A stretch of 55,272 nt of DNA from Desulfobaccales bacterium (GTDB lineage Bacteria > Desulfobacterota > Desulfobaccia > Desulfobaccales > 0-14-0-80-60-11), in contig JBBFLF010000012.1 of assembly GCA_037481655.1 (NCBI GenBank), positions 40,245-95,516 on the forward strand, read 5' to 3'. Below are positions 17,943 to 26,042 of this stretch, piece after piece; position 1 is the stretch's first letter, and each line of letters opens with the position of its first letter. The position numbers were made by a program, and so were the translations under genes. The notes under the pieces are model-generated. The model was not told the origin of the DNA, did no database searches, and was given only the letters and a program-made list of their open reading frames with translations.

Positions 17943-19078
17943 CCCAGGACCTCCCGCATGACGGTGATGATGTGCTCCACCTCCGGATCCCCGAGGTGGC
18001 TGTAAAGGGGCAGGGCCAGGCCCTGGGCGGCGGCGGCTTCGGTCACGGGGAGCTTCCCCCGCCAGGCCGCTCCCAGCTCCCGGTAGACCTCCTGGAGATG
18101 GAGGGCCGGGTAAAAATACTTCTTGGCCTGGATGCCCCGCTGCTGCAGGGCCTCATAGACCTCCTCGCGGCTTCGGCGGGCCCGGGTGCCGTCGATGAAG
18201 AGGGTGAAGTAATTATACGACGACTGGCACCGGGAAGGAACCTCCTGGAAGCCCACCCCGGGAAGACCCTCCAACCCCTCCCGGTAGCGGCACACCAGGG
18301 CCTGGCGGCGCTGCAAAAACTCCTCCAGGAGGGCCAGGCTGTGGCGGGCCACGATGGCATTGATCTCCGGCACTCGGGCGGAGAGGCCCAGCCAGGCGAT
18401 GTCCCCGCCGTCGGGGGTCTTGCCGTAATCCCGCATCTGGCGCAGTCGGGCGGCCAGCTCCGCGTCGTGGGTGGTGATGAGCCCCCCTTCCATGGCGCTC
18501 ACCACCTTGGTGGGGCTTAAGGAAAAGACTTCGGCGGTGCCGAAGACCCCGGCAGAGCGCCAGGTCCCATCCCCCATCCGGTAGCGGGACCCCAGCCCCT
18601 GGGCCGAATCATAGACCACCGGCAGCCCATGTTTCTCGCTCAGGGCGGCAAAGGCCTCGTAGTCCGGCGGGCAGCCGAAGACGTTCACCGGCATGAGGGC
18701 GCAGGTTCGCGGGGTGATGGCCGCCTCGGCGGCTGCCGGGTCCAGGGTATAGGTGCCCTGGCTGATGTCGGCAAAGACCGGGGTGAGGCCGTTCCAGACC
18801 GCGGCGTGGGCGGTGGCGGTCCAGGTGAAGGCGGGCATGATGACCTCGCCGGTGAGGCTGAGGGCTCGGAGCACCAGCATGAGGCCGGCGGTGCAGGACT
18901 GCACCATGACCGCATGGGGGACCCCCAGCTTCTCCTCCACCGCCTCCTCAAAGCGGCGGGTGAAGGGCCCGGTGGTCACCTGGCGGCTCTCCCAGGCCTG
19001 GCGGAATTCGGCCACCACGGCCTCAAAGTCCGGCAGGGTGGGCTGGGTGATGGGGATGACAGGGGTCTTAGTGGTCAT
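17939..19078 (-). CDS. DegT/DnrJ/EryC1/StrS aminotransferase (PglE-like)
   Basis: The 379-residue product is a PLP-dependent sugar aminotransferase. Family blocks are TWTATAHAAVWNGLTPVFAD, YDSAQGLGSRY (PLP phosphate and ring contacts), and SLSPTKVVSAMEGG, where the Lys is the Schiff-base residue. It converts a 4-keto (or 3-keto) nucleotide sugar into the amino sugar using glutamate. Between a PglF-like dehydratase and a PglD-like acetyltransferase, a role in UDP-bacillosamine-type synthesis is the best inference. AAAGGAACG precedes the ATG. Its stop overlaps the next start by 4 bases. GC-rich throughout. Confidence 0.88.
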   Translation of the reverse strand: MTTKTPVIPITQPTLPDFEAVVAEFRQAWESRQVTTGPFTRRFEEAVEEKLGVPHAVMVQSCTAGLMLVLRALSLTGEVIMPAFTWTATAHAAVWNGLTPVFADISQGTYTLDPAAAEAAITPRTCALMPVNVFGCPPDYEAFAALSEKHGLPVVYDSAQGLGSRYRMGDGTWRSAGVFGTAEVFSLSPTKVVSAMEGGLITTHDAELAARLRQMRDYGKTPDGGDIAWLGLSARVPEINAIVARHSLALLEEFLQRRQALVCRYREGLEGLPGVGFQEVPSRCQSSYNYFTLFIDGTRARRSREEVYEALQQRGIQAKKYFYPALHLQEVYRELGAAWRGKLPVTEAAAAQGLALPLYSHLGDPEVEHIITVMREVLG

Positions 19079-19123
19079 CGTTCCTTTATGGCGGGAGGTG
19101 CTATGCTTTCCCGCCCTGCTTTC

Positions 19124-19143
19124 TTTTTTGCTGAGGGGAGGGA
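19124..19143. repeat. Repeat shared with the spacer upstream of the ATPase gene
   Basis: The run TTTTTGCTGAGGGGAGGG occurs here and at 22953-22970, each time 25-50 bases upstream of a minus-strand start codon in the polysaccharide cluster. It belongs to the edge of a larger GC-rich palindrome at the second site. The function is unknown. Confidence 0.45.
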
Positions 19144-19177
19144 CGGGGGCCTCGCTCCTGGGCCCTCTCCCGGCGCC

Positions 19178-19792
19178 TTAGGAGGGCGAGCCCAGGAACT
19201 CCTCGCTTCCCACCCGGCCGGGCTGGTCCACCCCCTCCCGGCTGAGGACCTTGAGGACCGTGAGGGCCAGGATCTTGAGGTCCAGCTTCAGGGACATATT
19301 ATCCACGTACCAGACGTCCAGGGCAAACTTGTCCTCCCAGGTGAGGGCGTTTCTGCCGTTCACCTGGGCCCAGCCGGTGATGCCGGGCTTCACCTCGTGG
19401 CGGCGCCACTGCTCCGGGGAATACCGGGGCAGATAGCGCATGAGGAGCGGCCGGGGGCCCACCAGGCTCATTTCGCCTTTGAGCACATTGAGGAGCTCCG
19501 GGAGCTCATCCAGTGACAAGGCCCTCAGGGCCCGGCCCAGGGGGGTCAAGCGCACCTCGTTGGGGAGCAGGTTCCCCTGGGCGTCCCGCTCCTCGGTCAT
19601 GGTGCGGAATTTGATGAGCTCAAAGGGCTCGCCCCCCAGCCCCGGCCGCACCTGGCGGAAGAAGATGGGCCGCCCCAGATCCCGCCAGACCAGCAGGGCA
19701 ATGAGGCCCAGCAGCGGCGCCAGGATCACCAGTCCCAGACCGGCGCCGGCCACATCCAGGGCCCGCTTCCACAAGGGGTGGCGCCCCGGCAT
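19178..19792 (-). CDS. Undecaprenyl-phosphate sugar phosphotransferase (PglC-like)
   Basis: The 204-residue product is a short bacterial sugar transferase of the monotopic PglC type. It has one N-terminal re-entrant segment (KRALDVAGAGLGLVILAP), then ELIKFRTMTEERD, LDELPELLNVLKGEMSLVGPRPLL and PGITGWAQVNGRN, the family signatures. It lacks the large N-terminal membrane region of WbaP/WcaJ. It would load the first sugar phosphate onto undecaprenyl phosphate. The ATG at 19792 overlaps the dehydratase stop (TGATG), so translation is probably coupled; GGAGG lies just upstream. A longer reading frame starting at 19912 runs inside the dehydratase gene and is not credible. Confidence 0.9.
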   Translation of the reverse strand: MPGRHPLWKRALDVAGAGLGLVILAPLLGLIALLVWRDLGRPIFFRQVRPGLGGEPFELIKFRTMTEERDAQGNLLPNEVRLTPLGRALRALSLDELPELLNVLKGEMSLVGPRPLLMRYLPRYSPEQWRRHEVKPGITGWAQVNGRNALTWEDKFALDVWYVDNMSLKLDLKILALTVLKVLSREGVDQPGRVGSEEFLGSPS

Positions 19793-21711
19793 CAGGGCCG
19801 CCCTCCGGACACCGGGGTATAGGTGGGCACCAGGATCCGGAAGCGGGTAAGGACTCCGGGGACATCCCGGCGGCGCACCAGGGCCTCCAGCTCGGCCAGG
19901 CCCGCCTCCCACACCCCCGGGGGATCCGGCGCCCGGGTGGCCCGGAGGATCAGGGGATGCTCCGTGGGCTGAGGGGTCTCGTCGGTATTGAAGAGCTCCT
20001 CATAGAGCTTCTCCCCCGGTCTTAAGCCGGTATACACAATCTCAATGTCCTTGCCCGGGGTTTTGCCGGCCAGAAGCACGAGTTTTTCCGCCAGCTCCCG
20101 GATCTTCACCGGCCGGCCCATGTTCAGCACGAAGACATCGCCGCCCCGGCCCATGGCCGCGGCCTGGAGCACCAGCTGCACCGCCTCGGGGATGGTCATG
20201 AAGAAGCGCTCAATCTCCGGGTGGGTCACCGTCAGGGGCCCGCCATGGAGGAGCTGCTCCTGGAACAGGGGGATGACGCTGCCGGCGCTCCCCAGGACAT
20301 TGCCGAAACGGGTGATGATGAGCCGGGTGGGATGGACGCCGTTCACCGACTGGACATAGCGCTCGGCAATGCACTTGGTGACCCCCATGACATTGGTGGG
20401 ATTCACCGCCTTGTCGGTGGAGATGAGAACAAAGCGCTCGCTGCCGGCGGCCAGGGCGGCCTGCACCAGGTTGCGGGTCCCCAGGATGTTGTTGTAGACC
20501 GCCTCCAGGGGGGCCCGCTCCATCAGGGGCACGTGCTTGTAGGCGGCGGCGTGGAAGACCACCTGGGGGTGATGCTCCCGGAAAAGCTCCGCCAGCCCCT
20601 CCCGGTCGTTGATGCTGCCCACCAGGGCCAGAAAAGAGAGATCCGGAAAATCCCGGCGCAGGGTCATCTCCATCTGGCAGAGGCTGTTTTCCGCCCGGTC
20701 CAGGAGGATGAGGCTTTTGGGACCGAAGGCCGCCACCTGGCGGCAAATCTCCGAGCCGATGGAGCCGGCGGCGCCGGTGACCAGGACCACCTTGTCCCGG
20801 ACAAGCTCCGCCACCCGCTGGGATTCAATCTCCACCGGCGGCCGGTGCAGCAGGTCCAGGAGGTCAATGTCCCGGACATCGGTGAGCCGGGCCCGGCCGG
20901 CCAGGACCTCCGGCAAGGAGGGGACCACCTTTACCCGGACGCGGGCCTCATGCGCCATCTGCATGAGCCGGGTGAGCTCCTCCTCCGGGGCCTCGGGCCA
21001 GGCCACCAGCAGTTCCTGCAACCGGTGCCGGCGGCTGAGGCTCTTAAGCTCTTTGAAGGAATGGATCACCCGGACATCATGCACCCGGCAGCCCCGGGCC
21101 TCGCCGGAGGTATCCAGGAGCGCCACCGGCAGCAGAGAGTTGGGGACCCGGAGCATCTCCCGCACCAGGGGCTCGATGACCTGCAAGGGTCCCACCACCA
21201 CGGTGGGCCGGGGCGCCGGGGAGCGCCCGGAGGAGAGGAAACGCTGGCGGACATAACGCACCCCCACCCGGGAGCCCCCCACCAGGGTGATGAGGAGCAG
21301 TCCGTTCAATATGTAAACGGACAGGGGGATGCGGCCCAGCCACTGGGAGGAGAAGTAATTGACATTGCCCAGAAAGACTTGGCTGATGACGGTGGCCTCG
21401 ATGATGTTGACCAGATCCTCGAAGCTGACAAAGCGCCACAGCCCGAAGAAGACGTCATAATAATAGAAGACAACGACCTGAATGATAACGGCCACCGGCA
21501 GAGTGCGGAGCATCACCCGGTGATATTCCTCGGGGATGAGGCCCTCAAACCGGAGGAGATAGGCCCCGAGGTAGGCGGTGCTCATGAAGCCCAGGTTGAC
21601 CAGGATGACCAGGGGCAGCCGGAAACGCAAGGCTCCCTGAACCATCCGGTTGATCAGGGGGGAGTGCAGGGTGCGTTCCGCCAGCCAGCCTGAGGTTACC
21701 TTGCCCACCAT
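19792..21711 (-). CDS. UDP-sugar 4,6-dehydratase, CapD/FlaA1/PglF family
   Basis: The 639-residue product has four N-terminal membrane helices (residues about 30-150), a first CoA-binding-like Rossmann domain, and the catalytic SDR domain from about residue 310. The SDR domain shows VVLVTGAAGSIGSEICRQ (NAD site), FHAAAYKHVPLME, and LISTDKAVNPTNVMGVTK; the Tyr of the usual YxxxK is replaced by Met, as in this large-form subgroup. It removes water from UDP-N-acetylglucosamine to give the 4-keto sugar. It heads a tightly coupled series with a PglC-like transferase and an aminotransferase. Confidence 0.9.
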   Translation of the reverse strand: MVGKVTSGWLAERTLHSPLINRMVQGALRFRLPLVILVNLGFMSTAYLGAYLLRFEGLIPEEYHRVMLRTLPVAVIIQVVVFYYYDVFFGLWRFVSFEDLVNIIEATVISQVFLGNVNYFSSQWLGRIPLSVYILNGLLLITLVGGSRVGVRYVRQRFLSSGRSPAPRPTVVVGPLQVIEPLVREMLRVPNSLLPVALLDTSGEARGCRVHDVRVIHSFKELKSLSRRHRLQELLVAWPEAPEEELTRLMQMAHEARVRVKVVPSLPEVLAGRARLTDVRDIDLLDLLHRPPVEIESQRVAELVRDKVVLVTGAAGSIGSEICRQVAAFGPKSLILLDRAENSLCQMEMTLRRDFPDLSFLALVGSINDREGLAELFREHHPQVVFHAAAYKHVPLMERAPLEAVYNNILGTRNLVQAALAAGSERFVLISTDKAVNPTNVMGVTKCIAERYVQSVNGVHPTRLIITRFGNVLGSAGSVIPLFQEQLLHGGPLTVTHPEIERFFMTIPEAVQLVLQAAAMGRGGDVFVLNMGRPVKIRELAEKLVLLAGKTPGKDIEIVYTGLRPGEKLYEELFNTDETPQPTEHPLILRATRAPDPPGVWEAGLAELEALVRRRDVPGVLTRFRILVPTYTPVSGGRP

Positions 21712-21818
21712 GAAAGTGATCCTGGTCTGCCTGAGGGAAATCCTTCGTGCAAGTTGTCCATCCTAACCTCTCCCAGGAAGGCCTCCCCCTGAAAACTGGA
21801 AGATCCCTCCCCCGAGGG

Positions 21819-22928
21819 TCATTCCCCCTCCCGTTTGCGGCGCCAGGGGAGCCACCGGCGGCGTCGGGGGGGCGGGGCGGCGGCCTCAGAGGTCTCCGCC
21901 GGCGGCGGAGGGGAGGCCTCCGGGGTTTCCGGGCCGGGGGGCTCCGCTGACCGCAGCCTGCCGGTGAGGAGCGGCACCAGGTCGTGGCTCAGGTCCAGCA
22001 CCAGGCCCTCCAGGCGGCTTAAGCGGGCAGTGAGCTCCGCCATGCGGGCGGCCAGGTGGCCGTTTCCGGCCGCCACCTCCGGCGGGGCCGCCTCCGGTTC
22101 GGGCTCCTCCGCCCCGGTCCCCTCCAGGGGCGGGTGGGCCGCGGCCACCTGCTCCACCAGGTCCGCATCCACCTGGCGGCGGCCCTCGGCAAACCCGGCC
22201 ACCAGGAGGAGATCGCAGAGGGTGTTGAGGCGCCGGGGCACCCCGCCGGTGAGCTCATGGAGGCGCCTCACCGCCGCCTCGGTGAAGAGGTCCTCCGGTC
22301 CGCCGGCCACCCTGAGGCGATGGCGGATGTAGGCGGCGGTCTCCCCCGCGTCCAGGGGCTCCAGGTGATAATGCACCGTCACCCGCTGGGCCAGTTGCCG
22401 GAGTTCCGGCCGGGAGAGGAGCCGCCTGAGCCCCGGCTGGCCCACCAGGATGATCTGCAACAGCGGCTCCTTCCCCTGGGTGAGGTTGGAAAGGAGCCGC
22501 ACCTCCTCCAGGGCGCCGGCCCCCAGGTTCTGGGCCTCGTCCACGATGAGCACCGCGGGCTCGCCCTGGGCCAGGGCCTGGCTGAGAAAGCGGTTCAGGG
22601 CCCCCAGTCGGGCGGCCCGCCCGGCAAACTGGCCCCGGAGCCCGAACTCGAGGAGCACCAGGTCCAAAAGCTCCTCGCCGCTCAAGGTGGCGGTCTGATA
22701 GAGGACCGCCAGGCGCTGGCGCCGGGGGAGATGGGCCAGGAGGTCCCGGATGAGGGTGGTCTTGCCGGTGCCGATCTCGCCGCTTAAGACCACCACGCCG
22801 GTGCGCCGGCTCAAGCCATACTCCAGGTAGGCCCGGGCCAGCCGGTGCTGGGGGCTTAAGTAGAGAAACTCCGGGTCGGGCACCAGACTGAAGGGACGCT
22901 CCCGGAACCCGTAAAAGGCTTCGTACAT
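21819..22928 (-). CDS. ExeA-like AAA ATPase of exosortase/PEP-CTERM loci
   Basis: The 369-residue product starts MYEAFYGFRERPFSLVPDP, the signature start of the secretion-ATPase family linked to exosortase clusters. It then has Walker A GEIGTGKTT, Walker B AVLIVDEAQNL and the sensor region LLSNLTQGKEPLLQIILVGQP. The C-terminal 90 residues are Pro/Glu-rich and low complexity. Related proteins are thought to drive or regulate polysaccharide export; the exact role is unproven. The start at 22928 is chosen because the family begins there; an upstream in-frame start at 22994 adds unrelated residues. It is the first gene of the minus-strand polysaccharide cluster. Confidence 0.87.
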   Translation of the reverse strand: MYEAFYGFRERPFSLVPDPEFLYLSPQHRLARAYLEYGLSRRTGVVVLSGEIGTGKTTLIRDLLAHLPRRQRLAVLYQTATLSGEELLDLVLLEFGLRGQFAGRAARLGALNRFLSQALAQGEPAVLIVDEAQNLGAGALEEVRLLSNLTQGKEPLLQIILVGQPGLRRLLSRPELRQLAQRVTVHYHLEPLDAGETAAYIRHRLRVAGGPEDLFTEAAVRRLHELTGGVPRRLNTLCDLLLVAGFAEGRRQVDADLVEQVAAAHPPLEGTGAEEPEPEAAPPEVAAGNGHLAARMAELTARLSRLEGLVLDLSHDLVPLLTGRLRSAEPPGPETPEASPPPPAETSEAAAPPPRRRRWLPWRRKREGE

Positions 22929-22952
22929 GCCAGACCTGCGGCCTAAGCCGCC

Positions 22953-23091
22953 TTTTTGCTGAGGGGAGGGCCGGGGGACCGGTGGGCCCCCCACCCTCCC
23001 CTCAGACTCCCCTCCCCGCCCCCAATATGGGGTGGGGGGTGAGGGTCTGAGAGGGAGTTGTGATCGCGCTCCCTGGCCCCTTCTCCCAAAT
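22953..23091. repeat. Compound GC-rich palindromes upstream of the ATPase gene
   Basis: Two inverted repeats lie side by side. CTGAGGGGAGGG (22959) pairs with CCCTCCCCTCAG (ending 23006), then CCCCGCCCCC pairs with GGGGTGGGGGG. The segment 23043-23091, read on the minus strand, gives GGGAGAAGGGGCCAGGGAG, close to the palindrome family at 35381. The cluster may form a strong RNA structure in the leader of the polysaccharide transcript. Confidence 0.5.
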
Positions 23092-23146
23092 GTATATCCT
23101 ATGGCATGGTCCCGGGAAAGGCCACCTTTTTATCCCGGGGAGCCGC

Positions 23147-23827
23147 TCAGCCAGGGGGACCCTGCCTGGCGGCGGCGGCCCGGGGGGCCGGCGGGGTGCG
23201 CCAGCGGGGCGGCCCCACCCGCACCGTGGGGGGCGGGATCTTCCACGCCGGCGCCGGCAGCCGCCAGCGCTCCGGGGGCTCCGGCGGCGGCGGGGCTTCC
23301 GGCTGCCAGCCGGGGCCCTGCCAGTCCTTGAGCACCGCGGCCACATACTGCCGGGTCTCGGGGTAGGGGGGCACGCCGCCGTGCTTTTCCACCGCCTCGG
23401 GGCCGGCGTTGTAGGCCGCCAGGGCCAGGACCGGGTCGCCGCCGAAGCGGCGCAGGCAATACTTGAGATAACGGACGCCGCCGTCCAGGTTGGCCGCCGG
23501 GTCGAAGGGGTCGGCCACCCCCAGCAGGCGGGCGGTCTCGGGCATGAGCTGCATGAGCCCCAGAGCGCCCTTGGGGGAGACGGCCCGGGGATTGCCGCCG
23601 GACTCCCGGCGCAACACCGCCCGGACCAGCCTCTCCTCCACGCCGTGGCGGCGGGCGGCCTGGGTCAGGAGGCGCTCCAGCTCCGGGGGGGCGGGGCAGA
23701 CGGCGGGAGCCGGCGCGGGTTCGGCGGGCGGGGCCGCCGGTGCCCCTGCGGCCAGCCCGCACCAGAGCGCCAGGACGGCCACGGCAGTCACCACACCTGG
23801 CCGGTGATGAAGCAGTGCGTCGGGCAT
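23147..23827 (-). CDS. Soluble lytic murein transglycosylase (SLT domain)
   Basis: The 226-residue product has a signal peptide ([20 protein letters not shown]) and a compact SLT domain: [20 protein letters not shown] with the catalytic Glu, then [13 protein letters not shown] and [14 protein letters not shown], all hallmark motifs. The C-terminal 60 residues are Pro/Arg-rich. It cuts peptidoglycan glycan strands in the periplasm. Between the polysaccharide cluster and the sorted proteins, it may open the wall for export machinery, which is inferred. I chose the ATG at 23827 because it gives a standard signal peptide; an upstream in-frame start at 23932 exists. Confidence 0.85.
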   Translation of the reverse strand: MPDALLHHRPGVVTAVAVLALWCGLAAGAPAAPPAEPAPAPAVCPAPPELERLLTQAARRHGVEERLVRAVLRRESGGNPRAVSPKGALGLMQLMPETARLLGVADPFDPAANLDGGVRYLKYCLRRFGGDPVLALAAYNAGPEAVEKHGGVPPYPETRQYVAAVLKDWQGPGWQPEAPPPPEPPERWRLPAPAWKIPPPTVRVGPPRWRTPPAPRAAAARQGPPG

Positions 23828-23991
23828 GGCGGCGGATCCGGAATTTCCCGGGGTATCAATGCGAGACTGCCACGCAAGGCGGTGACGGCTGAGGCCCCTC
23901 CCCACCTTCCCAGACGTTACCACATACCGCATGTCCTCTCAATAACACCTGGACGTCGTCTCTTTTAGCAAAGCTCGTGCCGCGGGCCGGG

Positions 23992-24735
23992 TCAGGGGCC
24001 TGCCGGCGGCTCCTTCCGGCGGCGCCGGGCCAGGAGGCCCAGGGCCGCGAGGCCGCTTCCCAGAAGGAGGGCGGTGCCGGGCAGGGGCACGGGGCTCACC
24101 GCCGCCAGCTTGCCCACCACAAAGCTTTCGCTGCCAGTGTTGTTGATGGCCTGGACGTGGAGGCCCACCACCAGATCGCCGGAGTTGAAGGTCTGGTCCG
24201 TCAGCCAGCCGTCGAGGGCTTCCACCACGGAGTTGATATCCTTTCCGGAAGCCAAGGTGAAAACAATGCTCAGGCTTTCGTTGGGGTTGACGCCGTTATC
24301 GCTGACAGGCGGAGTGGATTTGGCGGCAAAGACGACGGAGGCCTCTACGTCCAAGCCTGGAAGAGAGGACGGATTGACTTTTTTGGTGGTGAAAGAAACG
24401 TCACCATCGTAAATGAAGCCCGTGAAAGAAGTGCCGTTGATCCCCAGGACGCCGTCGTAGAAGTAGATGCCGGTGATGGACATAGGGACAGCGCCATCCA
24501 GGTAGAAGGTGAAGGTGACGGTGGTGGAGCCTTCGATGCCGGTGACGTCCATCCGGAGCTGGGTTTCGCCGGCGGAGGCGTTGGCTCCGCTTTTGTCATT
24601 TGTGGTGATGGCGTCGAAGGTGTAGGTATAGGTAATGGCCCGGGCGGGGGCGGCGGCGAACAGGAGCAGCAGGGCCAGGGCCATAGCGGCCGGCAGCGGT
24701 CTCAGTAAGGTTTGCAGGGGTTTGGGGGCGCGCAT
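23992..24735 (-). CDS. VPLPG-CTERM sorted protein
   Basis: The 247-residue product has a signal peptide (MALALLLLFAAAPARA), a beta-rich body with many Thr, Ser and Asn, and a C-terminal sorting tail: VPLPGTALLLGSGLAALGLL followed by RRRRK. This three-part tail (motif, hydrophobic helix, basic cluster) is the recognition signal for exosortase, here presumably exosortase D at 14609. The body has no recognised domain; its pattern is like secreted matrix or adhesin modules. AGGGA lies 10 bases before the ATG. A sigma-54-like element lies 174 bases upstream at 24909. Confidence 0.85.
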   Translation of the reverse strand: MRAPKPLQTLLRPLPAAMALALLLLFAAAPARAITYTYTFDAITTNDKSGANASAGETQLRMDVTGIEGSTTVTFTFYLDGAVPMSITGIYFYDGVLGINGTSFTGFIYDGDVSFTTKKVNPSSLPGLDVEASVVFAAKSTPPVSDNGVNPNESLSIVFTLASGKDINSVVEALDGWLTDQTFNSGDLVVGLHVQAINNTGSESFVVGKLAAVSPVPLPGTALLLGSGLAALGLLARRRRKEPPAGP

Positions 24736-24908
24736 GGTGACTTATCCCTGAAAAGGGCCGGGCCGCAGCCGGGGGGCGGTAGCCGCCGGGAGCGTCTGGG
24801 TATCAGTTAAGAGATCGGCACAATCCGGAAATACTGAAGGGGATGGCAGGCCGGAAGCGAGGCGGCCCTCCACCCTCCCCCAGGTGGCGGCCGGTGACGG
24901 CAGTGTGT

Positions 24909-24924
24909 TTCAAGCGGTCAGCCA
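24909..24924 (-). promoter_or_regulatory. Sigma-54-like promoter of the 23992 gene
   Basis: On the minus strand the sequence TGGCTGACCGCTTGAA has GG and TTG at sigma-54 spacing (consensus TGGCACGN4TTGCA), with A in place of the C of the -12 GC. It lies 174 bases before the start of a VPLPG-tailed protein, a distance like those of the two other candidates. No GTTC-N8-GAAC site was found upstream of it. Confidence 0.4.
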
Positions 24925-24933
24925 GGCACTGAA

Positions 24934-24965
24934 GGGGCAGGCCGGCGGTCCAACCGGCCTGCCCC
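24934..24965 (-). terminator. Perfect 12-bp hairpin after the 24986 gene
   Basis: GGGGCAGGCCGG pairs perfectly with CCGGCCTGCCCC around an 8-base loop, 21 bases past the stop of the minus-strand gene. No T-run follows on that strand, so it could be a Rho-type or processing hairpin. It insulates the sigma-54-like element at 24909. Confidence 0.5.
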
Positions 24966-24985
24966 CGGGATTCCCCGTTTTTGCG

Positions 24986-25558
24986 TTAACGCCGGCGCTG
25001 CTGGCGGCGCCAGACCAAGGCCAGCCCCAGGAGGCCGCTCCCCAGCAGCAGGGCGGAGCCGGGGAGGGGGACGGGGGGTGGAGCAGCTGTTTCCACAATA
25101 AAGGCGTCGCCAGAAAATATAAAATCAACTAAATCACCAGAAGATACCGTTATGAGATAGTTTGTTTCACCGCCTTCAATATCATATTGGTAAATATAAC
25201 TGCCATTATAATAAAACGCTATATAAAATTGAGGAGAATTTCCTAATGATAGATCTTTATCCCCTGATTTATCTCCTGCATACCATATACCATTTTCATT
25301 TGTAAAATGTATATATGAAAATTTTTGTGTGGTATCCATTATTTTCAAATAAGAATTAAGGTCGTTAATATTCGTAAAAATGTATAAAATAAAATCAAAT
25401 GAATTGTCAGCTGGCTTGCCCATTCTCAAATAATTAACATTCGTTGCCTCATCCGCATCAAATTGCCATAAATAATATATTGTATCAGCTTTTACAGGGT
25501 TTATCGTGGTAACTATGGAAATAAAAATTAAAATTAATAAATAACACATCTTTTTCAT
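24986..25558 (-). CDS. VPLPG-CTERM sorted protein with AT-rich body
   Basis: The 190-residue product has a signal peptide (MKKMCYLLILIFISIVTT), a Tyr/Asn/Asp-rich body and the tail VPLPGSALLLGSGLLGLALVW plus RRQQRRR. The body matches no family I know. The coding sequence for the signal and body is very AT-rich, but the last about 100 bases encoding the tail are GC-rich and close to the tail of the other sorted proteins. This suggests a foreign body fused to a resident sorting tail. AAGGAG precedes the ATG at 25558. Upstream lie a sigma-54-like element and a three-site palindrome array. Confidence 0.85.
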   Translation of the reverse strand: MKKMCYLLILIFISIVTTINPVKADTIYYLWQFDADEATNVNYLRMGKPADNSFDFILYIFTNINDLNSYLKIMDTTQKFSYIHFTNENGIWYAGDKSGDKDLSLGNSPQFYIAFYYNGSYIYQYDIEGGETNYLITVSSGDLVDFIFSGDAFIVETAAPPPVPLPGSALLLGSGLLGLALVWRRQQRRR

Positions 25559-25756
25559 GATTTGCTCCTTTGAATGCTTCACAAATTTTTTTTGTAATCT
25601 TCGGCTTTAGGATATCTCCAATACATCAAAAATACATCAAAGCGTACCCTTGTTATGGCAAACTATGTCAAATTTCCCTTTTCGTCAAGTTAAAAATTAT
25701 TCCTGGGAAATATTTTTTCCAAACGGTGGATTTTCCTTGAGATTTTTCAACCAATT

Positions 25757-25772
25757 TTCAAAATCCGTGCCG
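25757..25772 (-). promoter_or_regulatory. Sigma-54-like promoter of the 24986 gene
   Basis: The minus-strand sequence CGGCACGGATTTTGAA matches GGCACG of the -24 box and TTG of the -12 box with correct spacing; the -12 C is replaced by A. It lies about 200 bases before the gene and about 115 bases after the last GTTC-N8-GAAC site. Confidence 0.5.
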
Positions 25773-25887
25773 GGGGCGGCGGCCGGAGGGCAGAAGCCGA
25801 AATTTTATAATTGCCTGTCATTCCGCCATCTTAACTGCTGCCGGGCCGCGGCCGCGGCGGGCCTTGCGCCCCGGGGGCAGCGCTCAT

Positions 25888-25990
25888 GTTCAAAAGGGTG
25901 AACGCTTTAGGGGAATCCGGGCGTATCCCTTTGAAATTTTGTAGAAATTATTTGTTCTAAAATGTGAACATAAGATTCAAAAACTTGAAC
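25888..25990 (-). promoter_or_regulatory. Three-site GTTC-N8-GAAC array upstream of the 24986 gene
   Basis: Palindromes lie at 25888-25903, 25954-25969 and 25975-25990, starts 66 and 21 bases apart. The two sites nearer the gene have both half-sites intact (GTTC and GAAC); the outermost has GAAT as its second half in the direction of the gene. The arrangement mirrors the array at 28618. It fits upstream activator sites of a sigma-54 enhancer-binding protein. The rest of the spacer to 26042 shows nothing else. Confidence 0.7.
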
Positions 25991-26042
25991 AAAAGTCAGG
26001 TCCTGGGCGCCGGGCCGCGGCCGAATGCCCGGGCCGGGAGCC

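Noticed and set aside
20221-21693. 490-residue open frame opposite the CapD/PglF-type dehydratase
   Set aside because: It mirrors the codon pattern of the real gene and lacks any family motif.
25650-25901. 83-residue open frame in the regulatory spacer
   Set aside because: It overlaps the sigma-54-like element and an operator and lacks a start signal or domain.
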